From Phaeobacter piscinae (GTDB lineage: Bacteria > Pseudomonadota > Alphaproteobacteria > Rhodobacterales > Rhodobacteraceae), in NCBI RefSeq assembly GCF_002407245.1, contig NZ_CP010681.1, forward strand, positions 1,860,001-1,924,000: a DNA stretch of 64,000 bases. Direction: 5' to 3'. Of the stretch, positions 25,924 to 34,918 are shown piece by piece; the stretch's first letter is position 1; the number at the start of each line of letters is the position of its first letter. Both the position numbers and the translations under genes were made by a program. The notes under the pieces were generated by a model, which saw only the letters and a list, made by a program, of their open reading frames with translations, had not been told where the DNA came from and made no database searches.

Positions 25924-28900
25924 TCTGCTTCTCCCCTTCCTTGTCGTAAAAGACCTGATCGACGATCTTGGCCTTGTAGATTGTCCCGTCGGTGCCGGGG
26001 AATTCGATCACTTCGCCCATCCGCTTGGGACCATGCTTGACCAGACCCATGGCGATGCCACGGCCCAAGTTCGACGAGTAATAGGTCGAGGTCACGCGCC
26101 CGATGGTGTTTTTCTGTCCATTGGCATTCACACCATTGCCCACCGCATAGGCGCCATCCGGCAGCACCGAGCCATCGGTGGTTTCCAGACCCACCAGCTG
26201 CCAGCGGTCGGGATCGGCCATATGGCTGCGGGTATGCGCCCGCTTGCCGAGGAAGTCCTCTTTCTTCTTCGACAGCGCCCAGTTCAGGCCCAGATCCTGC
26301 GGAATAACGGTTCCGTCGGTTTCATCACCAATCATGATGAAGCCCTTCTCGGCCCGCAGGATATGCAGACATTCGGTGCCATACGGCATCACCCCGAATT
26401 CCTTGCCCGCTTCCATCAATGCGGTCCAGAACGCCTGCCCGTCCGAGGCCGCAACCGCGATCTCATAGGACAGCTCACCCGAGAAGGAGATCCGGTAGGC
26501 CCGCGCCTTGAAGCCGCCGATCTCCCCGTCACGCCATTCCATGAAGGGCAGCGCCTCCTTGGAGAGATCCATGCCGCCGCCCGCGTTTTCGTTCAGCTTT
26601 TCCAGCACCTTGCGGGCATTGGGGCCGACGACGGCAACCTGCGCCAGCTGTTCGGTGACATTGGCTACATAGACCTTCCAGTCCCACCATTCGGTCTGCA
26701 GCCATTCTTCCATATGACCATGGATCCGCTCGGCACCGCCGGTGGTGGTGTGGCAGAGCCAGGTGTCCTCATCAATCCGCGCAACCACGCCATCGTCGAT
26801 CAGAAACCCGTTCTCCGAACACATCAGACCGTAGCGGCATTTGCAGACTTTCAGCGTTGACATCATGTTGGTGTACATCATGTCGAGGAACTTGCCCGCA
26901 TCCGGCCCCTTGACGACCAGCTTACCCAGGGTCGAGGCATCCAGCAGGCCGAGGTTCTCGCGGGTGTTCTTCACCTCGCGGTTCACCGCGTCATGCAGGC
27001 TCTCGCCAGAGCGGACGTAGGCGAAGGGACGGCGCCACTGGCCAACCGGTTCCCAATCCGCACCATTGCTGTCATGCCAGTCATGCATCGGCGTCTTGCG
27101 CAGCGGCTGGAAGATCTCGCCGCGGGCCTCACCGCCAATCGACCCCATCGAAATCGGGTGATAGGGCGGACGGAACGTGGTGGTACCCACCTGTGGAATT
27201 TCAGACCCAAGCGCATCAGCAAGGATCGCCAAGCCGTTGATATTCGAAAGCTTCCCCTGATCGGTTGCCATGCCCAGCGTGGTGTAACGCTTGGTATGCT
27301 CGACGCTCTCAAAACCTTCGCGCGCGGCCAGCTGCACGTCCGAAACCTTGACGTCGTTCTGATAGTCCAGCCAGGTCTTCATGCGCAGCTTGATGTCTGC
27401 CTTGGCGGGCATCAGCCACACCGGCTCCATCGCCTTTTCAACCGGCGCATCTCCGACCGGCGCAGCCGCCGCTTTGACCTTGCGGCCAGCGGCCTTCGCC
27501 GCCGCTTCCCCTGCGGCCTGCGCATCGCTCAACGCCGCCGCCAGACCGGCCGCGCCATTGGCGGCACCTGCTGCGATGACAAACCCATTGCCATCCGCAC
27601 CCAGCGGCGGACGCGAGGCATCGGGACGGAAATTCGCATGGGCCTGATCCCAGACCAGCTTACCACCGCAATGGGACCACAGGTGCACAACCGGCGACCA
27701 ACCACCGGACATCGCGACCGCATCGGCCTCGACCTCCTCCTGCGCGCCGCCTTCGCCATTCTGGGCGCAGATCGCCACGGATGTGACGCGCTTGCCGCCC
27801 TTCACCTTGGCAATGGCCCGGCCACATTCAACGCGGATGCCCAGCTGACGGACCTCTTCCATCAGGGCCCCGCCGCCGCTGTCGCGAGCATCCAGTACGC
27901 GTACAACTTCAACACCCGCGCCATGCAGGGCAATTGCCGTGCGATAGGCGTCGTCATTGTTGGTGGCAACCACAACTTTCTGGCCCGGGGTCACCCCCCA
28001 GTTCACCGCATAATCGCGCATGGAGGCTGCCAGCATCACGCCCGGCACATCATTCCCGGCAAAGGACAGGGGACGTTCAATGGCACCGGTTGCCGTGACG
28101 ATCTGGCTGGCCCGGATCCGCCACAGACGGTGGCGCGGACCACCCTGCCCCGGCGCATGATCGGTCAGCCGCTCATACCCCAGCGCGTAGCCGTGGTCAT
28201 AAACGCCCGCCCCCATGCAGCGGTCGCGCAGGGTGACATTGTCCATCGCGCGCAGCTCGGCGAGGGTTTTCTCAACCCAGGCGTCCGGCTCCATCCCGTC
28301 GATGGTACCACCGTCAACCGGCGCACGACCACCCCAGTGATTGTTCTGCTCCAGCAACAACACCTTGGCACCGGAGCTGGCCGCCGCCTTGGCCGCCTGA
28401 AGACCAGCCACGCCGCCACCAATCACCAGCACATCGGCGAAATAATAGAAATGCTCGTAAGTATCGGCGTCCTTCAGCTCCTTGTCCGGCGCTTTGCCCA
28501 GACCGGCAGAGTGGCGGATGATCGGCTCATAGACATGTTTCCACAGGGGGCGCGGGTGGATGAACATCTTGTAGTAGAAACCCGCAGGCAGGAACCGCGC
28601 CAGCGCGTTGTTGGCCACACCCACGTCGAACTCAAGGCTCGGCCAGTGGTTCTGCGACTGCGCCGACAGGCCCGAGAACAGCTCGGTCGTGGTGGCGCGC
28701 TGATTGGGTTCAAACCGGTCGCCGGTGCCCAGCCCCACAAGCGCATTGGGCTCTTCGGGACCAGCCGCAACCAGACCACGCGGGCGGTGATATTTGAACG
28801 AGCGGCCAACCATCATCTGGTCATTGGCCAACAGGGCAGACGCCAGCGTGTCGCCTGCATAGCCCTTCATCCGCTTGCCGTTGAAGGTGAATTCGATCGG

Positions 28901-28948
28901 TTTGGAGCGGTCGATCAACCGGCCGTTTTTGGCAAGGCGCGTGCTCAT
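25916..28948 (-). CDS. soxA: Sarcosine oxidase alpha subunit
   Basis: Large subunit (1010 residues from the ATG at 28948) of the enzyme that oxidatively demethylates sarcosine to glycine, passing the one-carbon unit to tetrahydrofolate. The N-terminal part resembles a ferredoxin-like domain (FTFNGKRMKGYAGDTLASAL), followed by a Rossmann NAD-binding region (DVLVIGGGVAGLQAAKAAAS). The C-terminal 400 residues are an aminomethyltransferase (GcvT-like) domain that binds tetrahydrofolate (KVCKCRYGLMCSENGFLIDD, then FSGELSYEIAVA). It follows soxD by 58 bases and overlaps soxG. Roseobacters use this route to consume choline, betaine and creatine breakdown products. Confidence 0.97.
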   Translation of the reverse strand: MSTRLAKNGRLIDRSKPIEFTFNGKRMKGYAGDTLASALLANDQMMVGRSFKYHRPRGLVAAGPEEPNALVGLGTGDRFEPNQRATTTELFSGLSAQSQNHWPSLEFDVGVANNALARFLPAGFYYKMFIHPRPLWKHVYEPIIRHSAGLGKAPDKELKDADTYEHFYYFADVLVIGGGVAGLQAAKAAASSGAKVLLLEQNNHWGGRAPVDGGTIDGMEPDAWVEKTLAELRAMDNVTLRDRCMGAGVYDHGYALGYERLTDHAPGQGGPRHRLWRIRASQIVTATGAIERPLSFAGNDVPGVMLAASMRDYAVNWGVTPGQKVVVATNNDDAYRTAIALHGAGVEVVRVLDARDSGGGALMEEVRQLGIRVECGRAIAKVKGGKRVTSVAICAQNGEGGAQEEVEADAVAMSGGWSPVVHLWSHCGGKLVWDQAHANFRPDASRPPLGADGNGFVIAAGAANGAAGLAAALSDAQAAGEAAAKAAGRKVKAAAAPVGDAPVEKAMEPVWLMPAKADIKLRMKTWLDYQNDVKVSDVQLAAREGFESVEHTKRYTTLGMATDQGKLSNINGLAILADALGSEIPQVGTTTFRPPYHPISMGSIGGEARGEIFQPLRKTPMHDWHDSNGADWEPVGQWRRPFAYVRSGESLHDAVNREVKNTRENLGLLDASTLGKLVVKGPDAGKFLDMMYTNMMSTLKVCKCRYGLMCSENGFLIDDGVVARIDEDTWLCHTTTGGAERIHGHMEEWLQTEWWDWKVYVANVTEQLAQVAVVGPNARKVLEKLNENAGGGMDLSKEALPFMEWRDGEIGGFKARAYRISFSGELSYEIAVAASDGQAFWTALMEAGKEFGVMPYGTECLHILRAEKGFIMIGDETDGTVIPQDLGLNWALSKKKEDFLGKRAHTRSHMADPDRWQLVGLETTDGSVLPDGAYAVGNGVNANGQKNTIGRVTSTYYSSNLGRGIAMGLVKHGPKRMGEVIEFPGTDGTIYKAKIVDQVFYDKEGEKQNV

Positions 28949-29006
28949 GTGGCGGACCTTTCGCAAGAGAGGGCGACGAAAAGGGAGGTGACGTTCAGAG
29001 AGGCGA

Positions 29007-29336
29007 TCATTTCAGATCCCGCCATGTCCAACCGGGGCGTTTGGCCGTGACCGCATCCAGGATCTCCTGCGGCGGCTCATAGGTCTGAGCCGAATAGGTG
29101 CCAAAGACCTCAAGCGTGGTGGTGCAGCGGGCGGCATGGAACCACTTGCCGCAGCCATTGGCATGGCGCCAGCGTTCAAAATGCACACCCTTGGGGTTTT
29201 CGCGCATGAACAGATAGTCATGAAACTCTTCATCTGACGAACCGGGGCCAAAACGCTTCAGATGCGCCTCGCCACCTGCGGCCAGTTCGGTTTCTTCGGC
29301 TTTGACGCCGCAATATGGGCATTCAAGGATCAGCAT
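29007..29336 (-). CDS. soxD: Sarcosine oxidase delta subunit
   Basis: Small zinc-binding subunit of 109 residues, started at the ATG at 29336, which has GGAGAGGT upstream. A zinc site is evident from CPYCG near the N-terminus and the second cluster ANGCGKWFHAARC. The family motif MRENPKGVHFERW and the ending KRPGWTWRDLK are typical. It lies between soxB and soxA; the gap to soxB holds two unusual palindromes. Confidence 0.95.
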   Translation of the reverse strand: MLILECPYCGVKAEETELAAGGEAHLKRFGPGSSDEEFHDYLFMRENPKGVHFERWRHANGCGKWFHAARCTTTLEVFGTYSAQTYEPPQEILDAVTAKRPGWTWRDLK

Positions 29337-29363
29337 TGTGCGGACCTCTCCAACTGGGGGCCA

Positions 29364-29381
29364 AGGATTTTCGAAAATCCT
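29364..29381. repeat. Perfect 18-bp palindrome in the soxB-soxD gap
   Basis: AGGATTTTCGAAAATCCT reads identically on both strands, with two further G-C pairs outside after one mismatch. It lies inside the operon between soxB and soxD, so the RNA would form a strong hairpin just before the soxD ribosome site. There is no T-run, so it is not a normal terminator. Confidence 0.75.
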
Positions 29382-29383
29382 CG

Positions 29384-29407
29384 GCAAAATTCTTCCAAGA
29401 ATTTTGC
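29384..29407. repeat. Second inverted repeat in the soxB-soxD gap
   Basis: Two perfect 11-bp arms, GCAAAATTCTT (29384-29394) and AAGAATTTTGC (29397-29407), flank a 2-base centre. It lies only two bases from the neighbouring 18-bp palindrome. Together they look like a small repetitive palindromic unit that could shape soxBDAG mRNA processing or stability. Confidence 0.75.
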
Positions 29408-29421
29408 GACGGTGCGCGGCA

Positions 29422-30666
29422 TCAGTGAGCCACACCCGCTGCGACGCTCTCGTCGATGAATCTGCCTTCCTTGAAGCGCATCATCGAAAACTCTTCGGCC
29501 AGCGGCGAATGACCTGTGGCCATCAGTTCCGCCATCGCCCAGCCGGAGCCCGGGATCGCCTTGAAGCCACCGGTGCCCCAGCCTGCGTTGACAAAGATAT
29601 TGCCAACCGGCGTTTTGGAGATCAGCGGCGACCGGTCGCCGGTCACATCCACGATCCCGCCCCACTGGCGCAGCATCTTCAGACGGCTGACCATTGGGAA
29701 GGTCTCATTGAGGGCGCGCACGGTTTCCTCGATATGATGGAAGGACCCGCGCTGGGTGTAGTTGTTGAACCCGTCGGTGCCGCCGCCGATGACCATCTCG
29801 CCCTTGTCGGACTGGGACATGTAGCCATGCACGGTATTGGCCATCACGACCACATCCATGCAGGGTTTGATCGGCTCAGACACCAGCGCCTGTAGCGCCA
29901 CGCTTTCCACCGGCAGACGGAAACCGGCCATTTCGGAGAGATGCGAACAATTGCCCGCAACCACCATGCCCAGCTTGTCGCAGTCGATAGCACCCTTGGT
30001 GGTGTCAACACCGACGACACGGCCGTTTTCATTACGCACACCAGTGACTTCGCACTGCTGGATGATGTCCATGCCCATGTTCGAACAGGCCCGCGCATAG
30101 CCCCAGGCCACCGCATCATGGCGCGCGGTGCCACCGCGCTCCTGCCAGAGCCCGCCCAGAACCGGATAGCGCGGCCCTTCAAGGTTGATGATCGGCACCA
30201 GTTCCTTCACCCGCGCAGGCTCAATCCATTCGGTCTGCACGCCCTGCAGCGCATTGGCATGGGCGGTACGCTTGTAGCCGCGCACCTCATGCTCGGTCTG
30301 CGCCAGCATGATCACGCCGCGCGGGCTGAACATCACGTTGTAGTTGATGTCCTGGCTCATCGTCTCATAGAGCGAACGCGATTTCTCATAGATCGCGGCG
30401 GAGGGATCCTGCAGGTAGTTGGAGCGGATGATGGTGGTGTTGCGCCCGGTGTTGCCGCCACCCAACCAGCCCTTTTCCAGAACCGCGACATTGGTGATGC
30501 CGTAGTTTTTTCCAAGGAAATAAGCCGTGGCCAGACCATGGCCACCGGCCCCGACGATGATCACATCATAGTGGCGTTTGGGTTCGGGAGAGCGCCAGGC
30601 GCGTTCCCATCCGGTGTGGTAGCGCAGCGCCTCACGCGCGACAGCAAAGGCAGAATAACGTTTCAT
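29422..30666 (-). CDS. soxB: Sarcosine oxidase beta subunit
   Basis: The flavin-bearing subunit of 414 residues (FAD, plus FMN covalently shared in this family) that carries out sarcosine oxidation. An N-terminal Rossmann FAD motif is present (YDVIIVGAGGHGLATAYFLG), followed by the family stretch EKGWLGGGNTGRNTTIIRSN and a C-terminal GWGTGGFKAIPGSGWAMAEL. It is the first gene of soxBDAG. The gap to the divergent ccmI holds a 24-bp palindrome, a likely operator. No serine hydroxymethyltransferase, folate or glycine betaine genes lie beside it, unlike in many sarcosine operons. Confidence 0.97.
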   Translation of the reverse strand: MKRYSAFAVAREALRYHTGWERAWRSPEPKRHYDVIIVGAGGHGLATAYFLGKNYGITNVAVLEKGWLGGGNTGRNTTIIRSNYLQDPSAAIYEKSRSLYETMSQDINYNVMFSPRGVIMLAQTEHEVRGYKRTAHANALQGVQTEWIEPARVKELVPIINLEGPRYPVLGGLWQERGGTARHDAVAWGYARACSNMGMDIIQQCEVTGVRNENGRVVGVDTTKGAIDCDKLGMVVAGNCSHLSEMAGFRLPVESVALQALVSEPIKPCMDVVVMANTVHGYMSQSDKGEMVIGGGTDGFNNYTQRGSFHHIEETVRALNETFPMVSRLKMLRQWGGIVDVTGDRSPLISKTPVGNIFVNAGWGTGGFKAIPGSGWAMAELMATGHSPLAEEFSMMRFKEGRFIDESVAAGVAH

Positions 30667-30735
30667 GGGCGAATCCGTGGTTCGAGACTGTTAACGGGTA
30701 TGCACCACAGACAAGACTGACCTGCGCCGTTTATC

Positions 30736-30759
30736 GTCGCAATCATGCATGGTTGCGAC
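30736..30759. promoter_or_regulatory. 24-bp near-perfect palindrome upstream of soxB
   Basis: The arms GTCGCAA (30736-30742) and TTGCGAC (30753-30759) enclose a palindromic centre with CATGCATG; only one base pair of the 24-bp symmetry mismatches. It lies 70 bases before the soxB start and 140 bases before ccmI. The position suggests a regulator operator, probably for the sarcosine operon; the regulator is unknown. Confidence 0.55.
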
Positions 30760-30898
30760 ATCCGGCAGCAAAGACGCCACAGGCTCATCGCACCCTTTGC
30801 GTCCTCTACGCCCGCCACCGGGACAGCGCGCCGCAGCAGATAGGCCTTTTTTCCGCCCCCCAGCCCCTATACATGGGATTGAAACTGCGGGAGCCCCC

Positions 30899-32155
30899 AT
30901 GACCTTCTGGATCGTTATCAGCCTCATCACGCTGGCCACCGCCACGCTGCTGTCCCTTGTGCTGCTGCGCGGACGCGACAGCGGCGAGCCGGCCGCCGCC
31001 TATGACCTGCAGGTCTACCGACAGCAACTGCGCGATGTGGACAAGGATCTGGCGCGCGGGGTCCTGCAGGCCAGCGATGCCGAGCGTATCCGCACCGAGA
31101 TCTCCCGCCGCATCCTGAGCGCCGACGCTCAGGTCCAGGCCGCCGCCAGCGGCCACACCCAGCCCCGCACCCTGACCAGCGCTGCCGCCATCGCGCTGAT
31201 CGGCCTGGTCTGCGGTGGCACCTACCTGATCTATGCCAATCTCGGCGCGCCGGGCTACAGCGACCTTGGCCTGCAACTGCGCATCGACGCCGCCGCGGAA
31301 CGCGCCGCCACCCGTCCCACGCAGGCTGAGGCGGAGGCCGACGCACCGGAACGCCCGGCCCGCGTGGTAGAGCCGGGTTACGCCACGCTGGTCGATCAGC
31401 TGCGCGACACCGCCAGCAAACGCGTTGACGACGCGCAGGGTCAGGCGCTGCTGGCCCAGCATGAGGCCAACCTCGGCAATTTCGCCGCCGCTGCCAAAGC
31501 CAAGGCAAACTACATCCGCATCATGTCCGGTGATGTGGAGGCCCGCGATTTCGGCGAGCTGGCAGAGCTGCAGATCATGGCCGCCGGCGGCTATGTCTCC
31601 CCGGAGGCGGAGGACGCCCTGCGCACCACGCTGACGCTCGACCGCTTTGACGGCGGCGCGCGCTATTACTGGGGGCTGATGATGGCCCAGATCGGCCGCC
31701 CGGATGTCGCCTATGAGGTCTGGAGCGAAACCCTCGCCATGGGACCGGAAGGCGCGCCCTGGGTCACCGCCATCAGCGCCCAGATTGAGGATATCGCCTA
31801 TCGCGCCGGTGTTGAGTACACGCCGATCACCCCCGGCAGCGTGCCTGCACCGGGCCGCGCCCCCTCTGCCCCTGCGACAGGTCCCAGCGCCGACGATATC
31901 GCCGCCGCGGAAGACATGAGCGCCGAAGACCGCCAGCAGATGATCCGTGGCATGGTTGAGGGCCTCTCAGACCGGCTCGCCACCACCGGCGGCACGCCGC
32001 AGGAATGGGCGCAGCTGATCGGCGCCCTATCGGTGCTGCAACAGACCGATCGCGCGCAAGCCATCTACGCTGAGGCGCAAGAGGTCTTCGCCGAGGTGCC
32101 CGAGGCCCTTGCCACCATCACCGCCGCCGCCAAACAGGCAGGACTGACGCAATGA
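30899..32155 (+). CDS. ccmI: Cytochrome c-type biogenesis protein CcmI (CycH)
   Basis: Membrane chaperone that presents apocytochrome c to the heme ligation complex on the periplasmic side. The ATG at 30899 has GGGAG upstream; 418 residues. Two membrane segments (about residues 3-22 and 92-112) surround a cytoplasmic helical loop with YDLQVYRQQLRDVDKDLARG, a typical CcmI signature. The long periplasmic part has TPR-like repeats. The other ccm genes are not in the window. The gene overlaps ruvX by four bases (ATGA). Confidence 0.93.
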   Translation: MTFWIVISLITLATATLLSLVLLRGRDSGEPAAAYDLQVYRQQLRDVDKDLARGVLQASDAERIRTEISRRILSADAQVQAAASGHTQPRTLTSAAAIALIGLVCGGTYLIYANLGAPGYSDLGLQLRIDAAAERAATRPTQAEAEADAPERPARVVEPGYATLVDQLRDTASKRVDDAQGQALLAQHEANLGNFAAAAKAKANYIRIMSGDVEARDFGELAELQIMAAGGYVSPEAEDALRTTLTLDRFDGGARYYWGLMMAQIGRPDVAYEVWSETLAMGPEGAPWVTAISAQIEDIAYRAGVEYTPITPGSVPAPGRAPSAPATGPSADDIAAAEDMSAEDRQQMIRGMVEGLSDRLATTGGTPQEWAQLIGALSVLQQTDRAQAIYAEAQEVFAEVPEALATITAAAKQAGLTQ

Positions 32156-32625
32156 TCTATGATGACTTTGAAACCTTCGCGGCGGCAGTCCCGAATTTCA
32201 CCCCGATTGCCGGGCTGGATTTTGGCGATAAAACCGTGGGCGTCGCCATCTCGGACCGGATGGGCACCGTGGCGACACCGCTCGAAACCATCCGGCGCAA
32301 GAAATTCACGCTGGATGCAGAACGCCTGTTTGAGATCGTCAAGACCCGCGAGGTTGGCGCGCTGCTGTTGGGCCTGCCCCGCAATATGGATGGTACCGAA
32401 GGCCCGCGCTGTCAGAAAACCCGCGCCTTTGCCCGCAATCTGGCCAAGCTGACAGAGCTGCCAATCGGCTTCTGGGACGAACGGCTCAGCACGGTTGCCG
32501 CCGAAAGAGCACTTTTGGAGGCGGATACGAGCAGAAAACGTCGCGCAGAGGTGATCGATCACGTCGCTGCGTCGTATATCCTGCAGGGGGCGCTCGACCG
32601 GATGCGCCATATCAAGGCAGGATAA
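32152..32625 (+). CDS. ruvX: Putative pre-16S rRNA nuclease / Holliday junction resolvase RuvX (YqgF)
   Basis: RNase H-like nuclease of 157 residues. In bacteria this family trims the 5' end of pre-16S rRNA and was earlier called a Holliday junction resolvase. The fold motifs are clear: GLDFGDKTVGVAISD at the N-terminus with catalytic Asp, LLLGLPRNMDGTEGPRC, WDERLSTVAAERAL, and C-terminal DHVAASYILQ. It is translationally coupled to ccmI and followed after five bases by the DUF1289 gene, so the three form one operon. Confidence 0.95.
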   Translation: MIYDDFETFAAAVPNFTPIAGLDFGDKTVGVAISDRMGTVATPLETIRRKKFTLDAERLFEIVKTREVGALLLGLPRNMDGTEGPRCQKTRAFARNLAKLTELPIGFWDERLSTVAAERALLEADTSRKRRAEVIDHVAASYILQGALDRMRHIKAG

Positions 32626-32630
32626 AGCAG

Positions 32631-32864
32631 ATGAGCGACGAGGTCTGGAAACGTGACGAGGTGCAATCGCCCTGCATCCAAATCTGTGTCGTCCACCCGG
32701 AGGCGCGGATCTGCACCGGCTGCTACCGCTCCATCGACGAGATCACCCGCTGGTCCAAGATGAGCAACGATGAACGGGCCGAGCTGCTGGAGGCCCTGCC
32801 CGAGCGCGCCAAGGAGCTGACCAAGCGCCGCGGCGGCCGCAGTGCCCGCCTAAAACGCAGCTAA
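32631..32864 (+). CDS. DUF1289 family protein
   Basis: A 77-residue protein with the DUF1289 pattern: SPCIQICVVHPEARICTGC, then YRSIDEITRW and a basic tail. The three spaced cysteines (C-x3-C...C-x2-C type) probably bind a metal or Fe-S group. Function is unknown. It starts five bases after ruvX and is the last gene in that operon. Confidence 0.92.
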   Translation: MSDEVWKRDEVQSPCIQICVVHPEARICTGCYRSIDEITRWSKMSNDERAELLEALPERAKELTKRRGGRSARLKRS

Positions 32865-32989
32865 CGCGGCGCGCGGCACATGTCGCGCAGCAACGGACAG
32901 CGGGCTGACCACGCACTGTTTTCTGCCAGCGAAAGCCGCGTACGCCTCGGTAACACTTCGAAAATCATGCGGAACAACCCCTGACCTAT

Positions 32990-33007
32990 TGTTTCGCACG
33001 CGAAACA
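32990..33007. repeat. 18-bp inverted repeat with parS-like arms
   Basis: TGTTTCGC and GCGAAACA flank a 2-base centre (AC). The site lies in the convergent gap between DUF1289 and the dioxygenase-like gene, with no T-run, so it is not a standard terminator. The outer TGTTTC...GAAACA halves equal those of bacterial parS sites, but the centre is two bases longer. Function is open. Confidence 0.6.
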
Positions 33008-33026
33008 TTCAGGCAGGATTGCTGAC

Positions 33027-33821
33027 CTAAGACAGCCACCCCCGCACCGGATCGGTCCACTCCGCCATCTCAGGTCGGAAATAGGCGATCATCCGCCCCT
33101 CCTCTGGTGCGCTGGCGCCCTCTGCCCAGGGCGCAACACCGTGCAGACACAGCCGGTGCATCAGATAGGCCTGCCCCGGTTTTGCCGACACCGTGACACG
33201 CGGACAGGTTTCAAACACCTGCTTGCGGGCGGCCGTATAGGCGTCGGTCACATCAACATCGCCCCATTGCTCCGATGGGATGCCGTCAAAAGCTGCTGCA
33301 AAGGCACGGCGCATGATCACATGGCTGCCCTCCCAGATCACCAGTGGGGAGGCATCCGCGCTGCTGTCATTCAGCGGCAGGCCAAGCACCCAGGCATGCG
33401 GTTCCTCCACCTTGCGGCGACGGGCATCGCCGAACATCTTCACCCCGTCCACATGGGCCGCATCCCGTTTGATCCGGTAGCGCAGCGCCGCCTCCCCCTC
33501 CCCGGGGCGCGGTCGTGGATAGCCGGGAAAGACAGAGGACACCTGCCCGCGATGCAGATCCGGCACACCGCCCAGATGCGCCGTGATAAAATCAAGCGCG
33601 GGGCCCGCCAGCTCAGGCCCACCGGGCAGCTGACCCTGCGCATCATTGGGCAGCGCATCCACGCCAATGAACCAGGTCCCCTCGCATTGCAGCCAGTCGG
33701 CATTGGCCGGATCCGCTAAGGCCTGAACGCCCGCCTCATGGGCATGTCGCGCCCAGGCCAGGGTGGCCGCATCAGCTGGGAAATCACACCAGCCACGGGT
33801 TAAGAAGTCCTGCCAGCCCAT
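33027..33821 (-). CDS. Fe(II)/2-oxoglutarate dioxygenase-like protein (PhyH-type)
   Basis: A 264-residue soluble protein with a complete facial-triad pattern: His123 and Asp125 in AAHVDGVKMFG, then His227 in MHRLCLHGVAPW, followed by Arg residues at 243 and 249 that could hold 2-oxoglutarate. This fits the phytanoyl-CoA dioxygenase superfamily, whose members hydroxylate many small molecules, so a substrate cannot be given. It ends 18 bases before the TauE/SafE gene, and the two may be co-transcribed from right to left. Confidence 0.8.
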   Translation of the reverse strand: MGWQDFLTRGWCDFPADAATLAWARHAHEAGVQALADPANADWLQCEGTWFIGVDALPNDAQGQLPGGPELAGPALDFITAHLGGVPDLHRGQVSSVFPGYPRPRPGEGEAALRYRIKRDAAHVDGVKMFGDARRRKVEEPHAWVLGLPLNDSSADASPLVIWEGSHVIMRRAFAAAFDGIPSEQWGDVDVTDAYTAARKQVFETCPRVTVSAKPGQAYLMHRLCLHGVAPWAEGASAPEEGRMIAYFRPEMAEWTDPVRGWLS

Positions 33822-33839
33822 TGCGAACCCCTAACAAAA

Positions 33840-34706
33840 TCAAAAGCCGAGCGACTTGCGCAGCATGTTCAGCGCCACAAGGATCAGAAACACCGCAAAC
33901 ACCCGTTTTAGCGGTTTCGGGTCCATCGCATGGGCCAGCTTCACCCCCCAAGGCGCAGTGATCAGCGTCATCGCAATCACCACCACAAAAGCAACCAGAT
34001 TGACCGCCCCAACAGTGAGCGGCGGACGCGCCGCAGCCTCAACTGGCAGGAACAGGAACCCAATCACAGAAGGCACCGCGATGATCACGCCAAAGCCCGC
34101 CGCCGTGGCCACCGCCCGGTGAATGGGGGTTGCATGCAGGCTCATCAGTGGTACCCCGAAACTTCCACCGCCAATGCCCATCAGCACCGACAGAAACCCC
34201 ACCATGGGCGATAGGATCATGCGCCGGGCGCCCTTTGGCATCTCCTGCCCCAGCCGCCAGTCCGCGCGCCCAAAAGCCATGTAAAGCCCGATCACCAACG
34301 CCAGCACGCCAAACAGCGCCTGCAACGTGGTGGAGCGCAGCGAAGACGCCACCGTGACGCCAATGATGGCACCAATGGCGATCCCCGGTCCCCAGCCGCG
34401 CAGGATCCCCCAATCCACCGCACCCTTCTTATTGTGGCTCATCACTGAGCGCAGGGAGGTCACGATGATCGTCGCAAGCGAGGTCGCCAGACACATCTGC
34501 ATCAGCTGATCACCGCCATAGCCAAGCGTCTGGAAGACATAGAAAAACGCAGGCACCAGTACGATGCCGCCACCAACCCCCAGCAGACCCGCCAGAACAC
34601 CGGCCACAGCCCCTGTCACGATCAGCAGGCCGGCCATCTGGGCCAGCACCGCAGGCGCGGGCAGCAGGGCAGCAGTGGTCACAAGACTGGTGGTCAGGGC
34701 TGACAT
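33840..34706 (-). CDS. TauE/SafE family permease (putative sulfite/organosulfur exporter)
   Basis: Membrane protein with about eight hydrophobic segments (288 residues from the ATG at 34706, ribosome site AAGGAG). The glycine-rich family motifs GVLAGLLGVGGGIVLVPAFF and GIGGGSFGVPLMSLH are both present in the two halves. Members export sulfite, sulfoacetate or related anions, or carry nickel and organic acids, so the substrate is uncertain. The downstream dioxygenase-like gene is in the same direction. Taurine or sulfonate catabolism genes are not in view. Confidence 0.9.
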   Translation of the reverse strand: MSALTTSLVTTAALLPAPAVLAQMAGLLIVTGAVAGVLAGLLGVGGGIVLVPAFFYVFQTLGYGGDQLMQMCLATSLATIIVTSLRSVMSHNKKGAVDWGILRGWGPGIAIGAIIGVTVASSLRSTTLQALFGVLALVIGLYMAFGRADWRLGQEMPKGARRMILSPMVGFLSVLMGIGGGSFGVPLMSLHATPIHRAVATAAGFGVIIAVPSVIGFLFLPVEAAARPPLTVGAVNLVAFVVVIAMTLITAPWGVKLAHAMDPKPLKRVFAVFLILVALNMLRKSLGF

Positions 34707-34918
34707 TGACGGCTCTCCTTCATGGCGGTCGCGATCCCGGTCGGCACCCTGCCCTCCTGTGGGCTGTGTGCGGCGTGCAGATCCAAACCCTCCCCTACAG
34801 GGTGAGCGCAAATTTGTCTCAGGATTTCTTGCAGGTCCGTCGATTGCAGCAGTGACCCGTGGTCGCAGGGCATCGCAGACCTGATGTTTGATCAGCCCAT
34901 ATTCAGGCCTCTGCCGGA

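Noticed and set aside
26993..29050. A 685-codon open frame on the plus strand opposite soxA
   Set aside because: It is the mirror of a high-GC gene with clear domains on the minus strand, has no family motifs or ribosome site, and is rich in His/Arg/Gly as expected of an antisense frame.
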